Shown here piece by piece: positions 1 to 10,800 of a stretch of 64,000 nucleotides of DNA. The DNA is from Albugo candida (taxonomy: Eukaryota > Oomycota > Peronosporomycetes > Albuginales > Albuginaceae). Location of the stretch: contig CAJNAR010000164.1 in assembly GCA_905220665.1 (NCBI GenBank), positions 620,001-684,000 on the forward strand, read 5' to 3'. Both the position numbers and the translations under genes were made by a program. Numbering within the stretch: position 1 is the first letter of the stretch; every line of letters starts with the position of its first letter. The notes beneath the pieces were generated by a model that saw only the letters and a list, made by a program, of their open reading frames with translations, searched no databases and had not been told where the DNA came from.

Positions 1-3000
1 CAATACAGAAAATCTACAAAGTGAACGGTTTTCTATGGAATGTAAGATTCAGTTCGTCGATAGGAGACATTCCTTGTTTGGAGGGTGTGCTTTCTTCGCC
101 GAGTGAGACGAAGCTCTTGATCACGGATAACCTTGTACGAGGTAAAAAGTCAACAATGTACGAGATATCGCACCTTTTGCCTGGAATACCTTATTATGTC
201 AGAGTTGCTGCGAGTAACGAACTTGGCCTTGGGCAACTCTCAGTCACAAAGCGTGCGATGCCAAGTGGAATACCCGCAGCAGTATCCAAAGTACAATCTG
301 GACCTGCTCTATTCGTATCGGAGGTTCAAGCTGTTCAGACAGCAGCCACTTATATCAATGAGATACAAAGTATATCCACTACAACTGCTAGAATAATTGA
401 GATTCAGACTTTACAAACTCGTATCTCGGGGTCCTTCATGAGCAATTGCTTGGATGGAGCTTGTATCAAAGGCTCCATAGCGTTCAGAATTCCAAGTGTA
501 CAAACGATCACGGTTACTTCCTCTGCTCCGTTTCGTGGTGAGTATGTAGTTTCTTTTATACGTCACGTTGCAGATAGCAATTCGATTAATGCTGGTCAAT
601 TCGTTGTTCTTGGGAGTGTCATTGATACAATCCCTATTTCGTGGAATGCAGCTGCTGATGACTTGAAGGATAAATTGGTGCAGCTTTCAGCATTGAACAC
701 TGACGATATCGTGGTTACGCGAGATGGAGATGGTACGCTTGCGTCTGATTATGGATATACATATTCAGTCACTTTTGTTGGAAACAATGTTGCGGGCCAA
801 ACTCAACTCATGAAAACTTCAGTGTATCCTGATTGTGCAACTTGTGATGCGCTCCTGACAGTAACAGGTGATGCAGTGTCGCCTCCAACAGTATCAATGA
901 ATGAAAATATAGCAATGGGAAGTGATATCGCAATACAACGAGTATTTGTGGCGGCAGATAAACCGATCACTACAGGAGCCTTCTATCTTACTTTTACGCA
1001 TCTTGGAGCTTCCAAGACCACCACTTGTATTGAATATGACGCACCAGCACGAGAAGTAAACGATGCCTATCAAAATTCGGTCGAGTTCATATTAGAAAAC
1101 CTGCCAAATGTAGACGATGTATACGTCACGCGTTCGGCTGATCCTTCACAAGCACCTAATGGATTTTACTATGATATATACTTTCTTGGAAACGGTGTGT
1201 ATGGCGACATCATGAGATTGGACATCGCTGAATGTCCATCGTCACCTTTTAGAACATCAATTGACTCGCAGCTTTACCCCACTAATGCACTTCTGAGTGT
1301 CATCATGATCGACTATGGAGGCTATAATCCAGCTAATACTTTTGTTTCTGCTGGTGCGGGTACAGCAGAGCAATTACAGAAAGATCTGAATCAGCTCCCA
1401 ATGTTTGGTAACATCAAAGTCACACGATCACTCTCAGATGCAGAAGGGGGATTTGTTTGGACCGTCGCGTATGGAGTTGAAAATGATAACGTTCCTCAGT
1501 TTATTTGTGGAGCTGATGCAACATTTCAAGCTCTTAGTGATGCTTTTTGTGAGACGTCAACCCTGGTGGATGGAAATGTAGTAGCTGGTTCTTTCATTCT
1601 TGAAACATCGAGTCTGATACCATTTGATGCGAGTTCAGCAACTATGGAAGCCGAACTAGAACGAATTGGCTGGATCGGGGATGTTCACGTCGAAAGATTT
1701 TCTCTCTCACCACAAGATGGATACACATGGATGGTAACTTTTGTAGAGTTTGAAGGAGATGCACCAATGCTTCAAGCTACTAATCTTCTTCTCGGAACTG
1801 GGAGCACGGTAGTCATTGATGAAGCGCGTAAAGGAAATGGAATAAATGGAAGCTTTAGGCTTTCTTTCAAAGGTTCCTGGACGGCACCCATCGCTGCAAA
1901 CGCTCCTGCCAATTCTGCAGAATCTCGGTATGATGGCTCATCCATGCAAGAAAAACTAGAAGCACTTACGAGCATAGGGAAGCTTCAAGTAGAGAGATCA
2001 GCATACTCTGTTGATTCGGAAGGGGGATATCGCTGGCTGATAACGTTTTGCGACAACGTTGTTAATTCGGGAGATCTACCTTCCCTGAAAGCAGATTTTC
2101 AAAATCTTACCGGTACAGGTGCTCTTGTCTCTGTCGAAGAAGTTTTGAAAGGATCAAAAGCAGTAGGAAATCAGGTCTGGCTCTCTTTTGAGCCTCCCAT
2201 AACATACCGAGGAGCTCCCATTACAAAGTATCAAGTGAGGTGGGATACAACACCGACATTTTCTTCCACCGCTACTAAAGAACTTTATATCGATGACCCG
2301 GCGCTACTAAATTACAAGCAAACTATCGTAATTGGAGCACCAAGCTTAGCTTGGTCAAGTCAGAGACTTCAGGAACGAGCAGAAATTCAGACTTTAACAA
2401 TTGGGTCTTCTGGTGCGTTTAGCCTTTTCTTTCGAGGAGAAAAAACTCCCTCTTTCACTGTCAGCACTAGTACAACGTCCGATATCTCATTGGCTCTGTC
2501 AAATCTGCTATCAATATCGTTTGTCACTATCTCACCAGAAGCGGCTTTGCTTGTGCCTGGTCTGGAAGCCTCCATCACATTTACGAACGAAATTGGCGAT
2601 CTACCTCTATTAGGTACTGATAATCCTGATGGTGCAAGCATCACCGAAAGACAACGCGGTGTGACAAATTTTCGAAAAGAGGTCAATGTTTTCAAATGTA
2701 GTGCTGCAAGCGGTTCCATTCAGTTCCAGACAAAAATGGCAGTAGGATTCTCAGGCCAGTCTCGCAGCATATCCGTTGCCTCGAGTACCTCACTTTCAGG
2801 GTTACAAACTGCACTTCACACACTTTTCAATGTAGAGAAGACATCGATTACGGTAACGAGCTTGCAAAACCTTTTGTGTGCATCACCAGCTCCCGCACCA
2901 GTAATCATCACATTCCATCGACTTTATGGTGATATTGATCTAACAATATTCTATGGAAGTACGGACCTGGCCTTTTACGAAGCCAACATTGATGGAGTCT

Positions 3001-6000
3001 ATCCTGACATGTTCGGAGCAACAAGCGGCACATTCCAAGTTGGCTACCAGGGCGCTTTCACACGATCCTTGGATTCAAATTTACAACATCGAGATATGAG
3101 GCTTGCTTTGGAAAGTCTTGATACAATACAAACAGTTCATGTGACCAGAGAATACGCGGCGTGGTTTATCCAAGATGTCGGTACTGTGGATGCTAATCAG
3201 GGCCAGATTTATGTGACTTGCTCGAGAAGTGCGACATGCAAATTCAAGCAAGCAATGTATGGGGTTCCGGGCTGCCTCATCAAAATTGGCGGTAATTGGT
3301 ATACGATAAGATCCGATACTGATTCCACTCAGGGATTGAGCTCTTCAAGACTATACTTGGGGGACATGAATGGAAGAGAAATTGGTTATATCGCGCAAAG
3401 CGCTAGAAATATTAGCGTTTATGAGTGGATCAGAGGTTATAATTATCGTGTTTCCATGTTGCAAGTAAAAGAACCGATTTTGCCATTACAAATGAAAAAG
3501 CCGAGGCTTACTCCACACGATGCATTTGTACGAATTGATGGTCGGCCTTGTCACAAATGCCATTATATTCCGACGAAAGCGGTAGATAACTTGATGATCG
3601 GACAGCTTCTATACGTTGACGTGCATGCTTACAATATAAATGGTCGAGGAGAAGATGGAGTTACCGCACTGGTCACACCTAATCAGATTCCCGATCCTCC
3701 CATGAACGTTGAGCTCCGTGTTCTCTCCAGTAAGGAAATACAAGTTTTTTTCTCTCCTCCGGCAATTTCGACTAGCATCATGAGTTCGAATCTCAACAAA
3801 GATATCTCTTCCTATTTGATACAGTATGATACGAACGATGAATTCATGCACGGCCGCGAGGTATGCTCAAAATGTGCGACAGCTTTAAGTGGCTCCGCTC
3901 TTACAACAACGACATCCTTACAATCGAAGTTCGATAATACTCTCAATCAGTTCTGGATAGGACAAGACTCCGATTGTGTGTTAACTGTCATTTCCGTTCC
4001 AACCTCTACCCGTGTGAATGTTAATCTTGGCCTTGGGTGTAGGCGTTTGTTTTTCACCGGAATGAATTTTTCCCTGTACTTCCATAGAGGCAAACCTGCC
4101 ATTTTGTCTGGGGGAGCTTTGACAGGCACACCTCCGTTCACACATATTCTCTCTGGCCTTATTGGGATGCAAACCTACTATGTTCGAATAGCAGCTGTGA
4201 ACTCGATTCCGGTACAACAGATATCTTACTCCGGAGATCCACCAGATAATCGTAAATGGTCCTCTCCAATTTCAGCAATGACGAAAGACAACGTACCAGA
4301 TAATCCGATCACCGTGGTGCTTAACGCTTTCTCGGGGTCAATCATGGAAGTGCAGATTCAGCCACCCACACAAGACGGAAAAGGAACAGGGGGACTTTCC
4401 ATAACTCATTACTGGATTGATATCGATGAAATAGCGACATTCAACTCCACAGGGAAATCATCCCCGGCGCTTATCAGTGTGAACTCGCTCTCATCTATAT
4501 ACCCTGGTGGACCTCTTCTCCATTACATAACTGGCCTTGACACAGCCGTACAATATTATGTGCAAGTAAAAGCAATGAACTCGATAGGATATAGCCGTTC
4601 CACCCAGGCTTCCAACTCTGTAACTTTGGTAAAAATGAATTCCGGGCCACAAGAAGTAAGCATACATTTTCCTTCCTACTCATTGAGTCAGAATGAATCT
4701 GGCAAAGCCGTCACTACTGCAACGATATCGTGGAAACCACCTATCGATGATGGCGGTAGCGATATTGAATCATACATTGTGGAATGGTGGAAACTGGAAG
4801 GGCGGCATGAAGTTCAGTTATTACAGATAAGTTGGCAAGTAGATCCGGTCAATGTAGTTCTCTTTCGGGTTGCTTTCGGAGGAGTCATGAGTGGATATCT
4901 TCCTTATGATGTTCAGCCGGAAAATCTGCGCAGTGCGTTAATGAACCTTTACCTTAATGGGAATCCAGTAATTGGTCATGTTCGTGTAACGAGGACGATG
5001 AATCGTGATAGGAAGGGATACGAGTGGCTGATCACATTCTTGGCCGATCAAAATTTCGGAGACCAACCGTTGATACAGCTCTCTTATCCACAGAACAGCG
5101 GTATCAACGGAAGAATATATGATATAACGTCAGGTGTGTCTACTCCAACCACTGCTGACTTTCCTGGCAAGCCAGAAGTGCAAGTGCTAGTCATTTCTGG
5201 TTTGTCGCCACCAACTGGATACTTCCGTCTAAGTTTTCGCGGCTCACAGTGGACTAATTATGTTCCAGCTACAGCAGATGATAGCATTCTTAAAACTGCA
5301 TTGCAACAATTACCAAGCGTAGGGCGAGTAAGTGTCTCTCGTTCCGTTTTCTTGGGGTCCAACAGCTACATCTGGAAGATCACCTTTGAAACAAATGTTG
5401 GCGATCAGCCTCCATTTGTCATTGATCGGTCCAAAATACATCCAGATAGCACATTTATCGGTATCAAGGACGGAGAAAATGCAGTTACAAGCACTGGAGA
5501 ACGATGTCTTCCGGGGGATGATCCACTCACCTGCCCAGGAAGCTGGAACGGTTATTCTACAAATATCGCCGGCATGGCAATAATCGGTGAATCTCCAATA
5601 GATTATAAAAGTCATCAGACCGCAACTTCAAGTGTCTTAACGTACCAGGTATCCAAACTCAAACCTGGTAGCACCTATCATGTTACTGTGAGCGCAAAAA
5701 CTGCGATCGGAGTAGGACCACGCGTTAGTGCATTTCCAGCCCCACTTATCCCACCACTACGAGTTCCAGCCCCTCCAAAAGATGTAATGGTTGATGTCAA
5801 CCCCGGGTCAACTACTCAGCTTATAACAAAATGGGAGTCTCCGGACAATGATGGAGGAGCAGAAGTCCAAATGTATCGTGTTCAATTTGATTCTTCTCCT
5901 CGATTCAATGGAAATCGAGGGGAGGAAAATGTTTGGTGTCCCACGGCACCCAAATTAGCCGTTTGGAGTGTTCAGACTGCACGGGTTGACAATACAGTTG

Positions 6001-7670
6001 CAAACCCGATCAGTAAAGGATACTTCCAGCTCGAGCTTCGACGGGACTTGAAAATTTTCCCGTCCGAGCCTATTCCGTGGAATGCAGTTTCAATGGCAAA
6101 AGAGGAGGTCGGATCAGGCATTTTTTCTCAATCCAAAGTATTTTGCACGATTTGTTCAGCTTGTACTGATACCTGCGATAGTAGCGCAGTGCCACCAGTG
6201 TTCTTGAAGCGCGAATCATCAGGATCAATGCAGTCAAAATTAGAACACATTTTTGCATTATCGGTAGGTGTTCATGTAGACACTGCTATACCCAATCCAA
6301 GCGGTGATGGTGGGTACAAGTGGATAATTACTTTTCTCGATGCAGGTGATGACTTCGCTTTACTACCAGGCACAAATGCCCTGTACGATTCTTCAAATAA
6401 TGGTGGCGCAGGATTATACTCTGTCACCACGACGAAGCTTGTTGCTGGTGTCTATCCCGGACCGTGCACAGGAGCTCATTCGATTCCGAGTAGCGGAATT
6501 CTCAACAAAGGACAATTTTATCACATGCGTGTTTTCGCCTATAATCAGGTCGGATTCTCACAACCAACATCTGCGTTATATCCACAGAAACCGATGGTTG
6601 TTCCCGGTCTTCCAACAGGTGTCACAACAAGAGTGTCTAGTGCGTCTCAGTTGCAAATTGTTTTCAGCGATCCAGATGATGATGGAGGAGATAAGATTAT
6701 TGAATATCTGGTGGAATATGCCACAACTGTTTATTTTTCCGATGCGAAAAATTTATCTGTCACTTTCCTACAAAATGGTCCACCATACTCTAGGTTGATT
6801 TCAGGTCTTCAGAAAGGAACTTTCTACTTTATTAGAGTAAGAGCTCGAAACTCGCAAGGTCTCGGTCAAGCACAAATTGCATCTCCAATGTCACTAAATC
6901 CTTCGGTAAAACCCGGACCTCCAACTAATGTTGTCGTAGGTGTCACATCTCCTAGTATGCTTACCGTCGGCTGGAATGTACCAGTTGATGATGGTGGTGA
7001 TGCAATAACCGCATATAGAATTCAATGGGATGCTAACGCCATGTTTGAAGCCTGGAACCTAGATGCCAATACTGTAGTTGTTACTGACGTATCATCACGA
7101 TCATACACAATCGGAGGACTTCAGCATTTAGCAACTTATTACGTTCGAGTGATGGCACAGAACTCATTAGGAGTTGGTACCTCACAATTGGCGTACCCAG
7201 GTGGATGGATTCCAACCAGTCAACGACCGGGAAAGCCGCATGCTCTCAATGTCGAACGTACCCAGTCCATTGGCGAGCTGCTTGTCTCGTGGCAACCGCC
7301 AAGCATTCCTGCTCACGGAATTCCTTGTGGCGGTTCTTTGGAAGCCCCTTCTTCGTGCGGAACATTAAGTGGCAGCGATGTCGCATTTGGCGGCTCGTAT
7401 TTTCAAAAATACGAGGTTCAATGCTCGTCAAGCGCTTCCTTTCCGGTTTCGACAACTGTTGCAATAACCACCACGACAACGAGCACGCTCTTGACTGGGT
7501 TGTCATCTTCTTTACGCTACTTTGTTAGGATACTAGCCATCAACTCTGAAGGTCTCCTCAGTGAGTTCTGTCAACGCAAGGACCTTGACGGGTACCATTG
7601 CCCAGAAAATCAGATTTCAGCATCCAATTCCATCATCACAGGGCCACGTGCATCAGAAGTACCACTGTGA
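1..7670 (+). CDS. Giant fibronectin type III / beta-module protein, 5' end outside the window
   Basis: The frame is open from the first base to a TGA at 7668-7670, giving about 2,555 residues without a visible intron. Seven or more fibronectin type III domains can be read, for example starting with PDPPMNVELRV (about 3690), PAPPKDVMVDV (about 5770), PGLPTGVTTRV (about 6605), PGPPTNVVVGV (about 6915) and PGKPHALNVER (about 7230). Most carry the DDGG turn and a YxVRV/YFVRI G strand. Between them sits a second module of about 100-130 residues, in roughly eleven copies. Its pattern is a GxFxLxFxG strand, a short helix like MQEKLEAL, then VxVxR and GYxWxVTF followed by GDxPxL. Cysteine pairs and N-glycosylation motifs suggest an extracellular or lumenal location, but no signal peptide or membrane anchor is in view. 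Family function is unknown to me. The codon frame is clean, so this is not a pseudogene. Confidence 0.85.
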   Translation, partial: IQKIYKVNGFLWNVRFSSSIGDIPCLEGVLSSPSETKLLITDNLVRGKKSTMYEISHLLPGIPYYVRVAASNELGLGQLSVTKRAMPSGIPAAVSKVQSGPALFVSEVQAVQTAATYINEIQSISTTTARIIEIQTLQTRISGSFMSNCLDGACIKGSIAFRIPSVQTITVTSSAPFRGEYVVSFIRHVADSNSINAGQFVVLGSVIDTIPISWNAAADDLKDKLVQLSALNTDDIVVTRDGDGTLASDYGYTYSVTFVGNNVAGQTQLMKTSVYPDCATCDALLTVTGDAVSPPTVSMNENIAMGSDIAIQRVFVAADKPITTGAFYLTFTHLGASKTTTCIEYDAPAREVNDAYQNSVEFILENLPNVDDVYVTRSADPSQAPNGFYYDIYFLGNGVYGDIMRLDIAECPSSPFRTSIDSQLYPTNALLSVIMIDYGGYNPANTFVSAGAGTAEQLQKDLNQLPMFGNIKVTRSLSDAEGGFVWTVAYGVENDNVPQFICGADATFQALSDAFCETSTLVDGNVVAGSFILETSSLIPFDASSATMEAELERIGWIGDVHVERFSLSPQDGYTWMVTFVEFEGDAPMLQATNLLLGTGSTVVIDEARKGNGINGSFRLSFKGSWTAPIAANAPANSAESRYDGSSMQEKLEALTSIGKLQVERSAYSVDSEGGYRWLITFCDNVVNSGDLPSLKADFQNLTGTGALVSVEEVLKGSKAVGNQVWLSFEPPITYRGAPITKYQVRWDTTPTFSSTATKELYIDDPALLNYKQTIVIGAPSLAWSSQRLQERAEIQTLTIGSSGAFSLFFRGEKTPSFTVSTSTTSDISLALSNLLSISFVTISPEAALLVPGLEASITFTNEIGDLPLLGTDNPDGASITERQRGVTNFRKEVNVFKCSAASGSIQFQTKMAVGFSGQSRSISVASSTSLSGLQTALHTLFNVEKTSITVTSLQNLLCASPAPAPVIITFHRLYGDIDLTIFYGSTDLAFYEANIDGVYPDMFGATSGTFQVGYQGAFTRSLDSNLQHRDMRLALESLDTIQTVHVTREYAAWFIQDVGTVDANQGQIYVTCSRSATCKFKQAMYGVPGCLIKIGGNWYTIRSDTDSTQGLSSSRLYLGDMNGREIGYIAQSARNISVYEWIRGYNYRVSMLQVKEPILPLQMKKPRLTPHDAFVRIDGRPCHKCHYIPTKAVDNLMIGQLLYVDVHAYNINGRGEDGVTALVTPNQIPDPPMNVELRVLSSKEIQVFFSPPAISTSIMSSNLNKDISSYLIQYDTNDEFMHGREVCSKCATALSGSALTTTTSLQSKFDNTLNQFWIGQDSDCVLTVISVPTSTRVNVNLGLGCRRLFFTGMNFSLYFHRGKPAILSGGALTGTPPFTHILSGLIGMQTYYVRIAAVNSIPVQQISYSGDPPDNRKWSSPISAMTKDNVPDNPITVVLNAFSGSIMEVQIQPPTQDGKGTGGLSITHYWIDIDEIATFNSTGKSSPALISVNSLSSIYPGGPLLHYITGLDTAVQYYVQVKAMNSIGYSRSTQASNSVTLVKMNSGPQEVSIHFPSYSLSQNESGKAVTTATISWKPPIDDGGSDIESYIVEWWKLEGRHEVQLLQISWQVDPVNVVLFRVAFGGVMSGYLPYDVQPENLRSALMNLYLNGNPVIGHVRVTRTMNRDRKGYEWLITFLADQNFGDQPLIQLSYPQNSGINGRIYDITSGVSTPTTADFPGKPEVQVLVISGLSPPTGYFRLSFRGSQWTNYVPATADDSILKTALQQLPSVGRVSVSRSVFLGSNSYIWKITFETNVGDQPPFVIDRSKIHPDSTFIGIKDGENAVTSTGERCLPGDDPLTCPGSWNGYSTNIAGMAIIGESPIDYKSHQTATSSVLTYQVSKLKPGSTYHVTVSAKTAIGVGPRVSAFPAPLIPPLRVPAPPKDVMVDVNPGSTTQLITKWESPDNDGGAEVQMYRVQFDSSPRFNGNRGEENVWCPTAPKLAVWSVQTARVDNTVANPISKGYFQLELRRDLKIFPSEPIPWNAVSMAKEEVGSGIFSQSKVFCTICSACTDTCDSSAVPPVFLKRESSGSMQSKLEHIFALSVGVHVDTAIPNPSGDGGYKWIITFLDAGDDFALLPGTNALYDSSNNGGAGLYSVTTTKLVAGVYPGPCTGAHSIPSSGILNKGQFYHMRVFAYNQVGFSQPTSALYPQKPMVVPGLPTGVTTRVSSASQLQIVFSDPDDDGGDKIIEYLVEYATTVYFSDAKNLSVTFLQNGPPYSRLISGLQKGTFYFIRVRARNSQGLGQAQIASPMSLNPSVKPGPPTNVVVGVTSPSMLTVGWNVPVDDGGDAITAYRIQWDANAMFEAWNLDANTVVVTDVSSRSYTIGGLQHLATYYVRVMAQNSLGVGTSQLAYPGGWIPTSQRPGKPHALNVERTQSIGELLVSWQPPSIPAHGIPCGGSLEAPSSCGTLSGSDVAFGGSYFQKYEVQCSSSASFPVSTTVAITTTTTSTLLTGLSSSLRYFVRILAINSEGLLSEFCQRKDLDGYHCPENQISASNSIITGPRASEVPL

Positions 7671-7833
7671 TTGNTCTGTCATGCAAACTTAATGCCGCTG
7701 GTATCACGCATTTGCATACCAACCACTTGAATTAGGTCGAGTCCATAGCTTCATGGCTAGTATTTGTGTGTTTTGTCATCTTCTAAGATTCAGTCATTTC
7801 TGATACCACGTCAGTGCCTCTCTAATCACATGT

Positions 7834-10800
7834 ATGTCGTTAAATACCTTTATGAATTGGCAGAGTCTGAAGCAACGACATCTTTATTTCTCTGATACCG
7901 TTGCTCATCGTGTCATATTTGCTTCCCTACTATTCACATTGCAATGCTGTGCTCATGTATTGAGCAACGTCTCTCGCGACACGATCTTCCTACGGTCATA
8001 TCAAGCCACAAACATTTCCTCTCTCACACTGTTTCTCTCATGTACTATCGCGATTATAATGAGCGAATCTCATGCTATACTCATGCAAATAGTGAGGATT
8101 CTCATGCCAAACAACCCAGCATGTCGCACCCGAAAACTCTCTCAACTTCTTGATACAACGTCTACAAAAAAAAATACAGGAAAGCAAGAGCAAAAGTGTA
8201 CAAGCGACTCGACCTATTTGAATTGGATCACCTCAAGAGATGAAAACCGTGCCAAGTTGTACATGTATCCTTTGTGTCCTGGAGTCCTTTCCGTTGGCCA
8301 AATGATACTTGCATTCTTCTCCCTCTACTTCCCTGTCTTAAATTCTTATACATCAGTTATGATCTACATTTGGATAGAGATAGCGGCACAACTGATGACT
8401 CAACAATTTTGGGATTTCTGTTCTAGGAATTTCAACGTCACAGAGGCCAAACAGTACTTTGGATTTATCACATTTGGCTCTACATTTGGGAGTCTAATCG
8501 CCAGTCTCGTGTTATTACCATTTTTACAGAAAAGAAACATGGTGGAAGAGTGGAACTTGGTTTTAGCCGCATCCTTACAAGCAATGTTAGCTGGTATTTT
8601 ATCAGTATATACGTGGCAAAAGGAAGCGCTTATGCTGTCATCGAGCAACACTGCAGAGATTGCGCGATCTGTCTCTAAAAGTCATGTAAAATCAGCAACA
8701 AGGAACCCACGAGTAGCAAGCTCACGTTTATGGACTATTATCCCACCAAACATCGCCGTCGAGATTAAAAAGCGAACATATTTACAACACATTTGTATAT
8801 TTGAGTTTTTCTCAACAATTGTACGAGTTCTTGTCGACAACTCCGCCCTTTCGATTTTATCTGAGCAGAAAGAGTCCGACATTAAATCCTCACTTGCAAT
8901 GATGAGTAGCATTCAAAGCGTTTTAATGATACCGCTACAGATCGTATCAGGACGGTTTTTTGGTCGATACGGCGTGATGGTTGGTATAAGCTTGCTACCG
9001 CTGAGTGTAAGCTTTTACGGGATCACGACGCTACTGATCTCGGCTTCCTGTGTCTCCAAACCAACAGGAATTTTGCTTCTAATACTTCATCGTGCGCTAT
9101 ATCTCGCTATATCGCTGGCTATTTTCAATCCTGCGCGAGAGCTGCTATGGCTTCCTCTTAACGACCGCGAACGCCCACAATTCAAAAGCTTTGTTTATGG
9201 TCCTTTTCGATCTATATCACGAATCGTTGGTGCCTTGTTTACTATGGTGTTGACTTCCTCGATATGTGTGGGCTATCTCGGTTCTTCTACTTTGAGCATC
9301 TTACTTGTTACAATATCCGTGTTGTGGTTGCTGAATGCGTTGGCAGCTAAGAAGTCGTACGCTATTGAGTTTTACGCCTCATTGAAAAAAGGCTATCTTG
9401 ATTTACGATCTCACATTATCGACTTTACACCTGATCAGGTCAGCACCAGTCTTGTATTTTTACTGGAACGTTCCATTATACTCTAAGTTTGTAGATTGCA
9501 GTGGTGAAGGGGACGCTCGCTTCAGGAGCTCAAGATCAAGTAAATTACGTGCTGAATTCTTTGACTCCATCGCATATACCCATTTTTGCCCAGGTATGTG
9601 GCTGAGTCTATGAGAGATTGACTTGATTATTTTATGATGTGATTCTAGGAGCTTCGAGCTTTATTTTATAGGACGGACCATGAAAACTTTGCGGTGACTC
9701 CCTTGAGTATCAAACTTCGCCTTCTGAAACTACATACACTTGCTAAGAAACAATTCGTTTTGAAAGCTAAAGATTCTTTTGTAATTCCCGATGGAAAGAG
9801 TTGCCCGCCGTCTATTTTCAATAGTATGGACCTGATGCTGCTTGTGGCACAAGACCGACCACAATCAGATTCTGAATGTGACTCCGCGGTTACTGAGCAA
9901 AAAAATGGCGGAACTGCGCAGTGTCCACAGTGGTTTGTGCCTCGACAATTACGAGTGGCCGCTATTCTGGCATGCGGATACGAGATCTTTAGCACTGACA
10001 ATTTACAGTGCAGAAGGATGTTGGAGAAACTACTCTCTCAAGAGCGTGAAGACTCAGAAGACAACGCAGTGTCAGTGTGTGCAGCAGTAGCTTTGTTACG
10101 TTTAACAGACTGGATGGACGAACGCGCAAATATGATTCTTCAGCGTTTATTACACGAGGAGGAAGATCTAGAGGCTCGTGTTATTTGTCTCCGTGTTGTG
10201 GGCGAAGAAATACCCGAACTTCTCGGAGATGGATTTCTTGTTTATCTGCTGCACCATGAGTCAGAACAAATTGTGCAAGCGACAGTTGAATGCTGCTTGC
10301 GCACTTCGCGTCAGTCCCGTATGCTTATCCCAGCGCTCATACAGCACTTGGGAAAATCATCTGTACAAATTCGCATCGTGAAGTCATTGCAACGATGTGA
10401 TGCCAGAGCTGTGTGGCTTGCTATATCTCGTCATATCGAGGAACTCGTGCAAGATTTCTTTGGAGATAGTGCTGCAGCATCACATCCCGAGTTTTGGTAT
10501 GATCATACACAGGCTGTGCAAAAGAGAAAGAACCTTATCGGAGCTTTGAAAATTTTGGAGACGATCCAACATCCAGTCGAGCCAAAAGTTGAATTCATTG
10601 TTCAGCTATGTCTGAGGATAGTGAAAAGGGCGACACCAGAAGTTCTTAACACGAAGATGAACTTGCCCATGAATAGCGCACCCTATCAAGGAGATGACCA
10701 GGATAATTCACTGAACCCGGATTATTTACCTCCTGTGGGTTATCAACAGACTTCTCGAAGCCCAGATTTATTACATCGGCTATTTGGAAGGAACACATCT

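Noticed and set aside
7660..7680. A further 3' exon of the fibronectin protein after 7670
   Set aside because: An ambiguous base at about 7673 follows the stop and no continuing domain was found before the next gene start at 7834.
8265..8273. GTATCCTTT, a match to the U12 GT-type donor
   Set aside because: It lies inside a continuous, conserved membrane-domain coding stretch, with no branch signal or need to splice.
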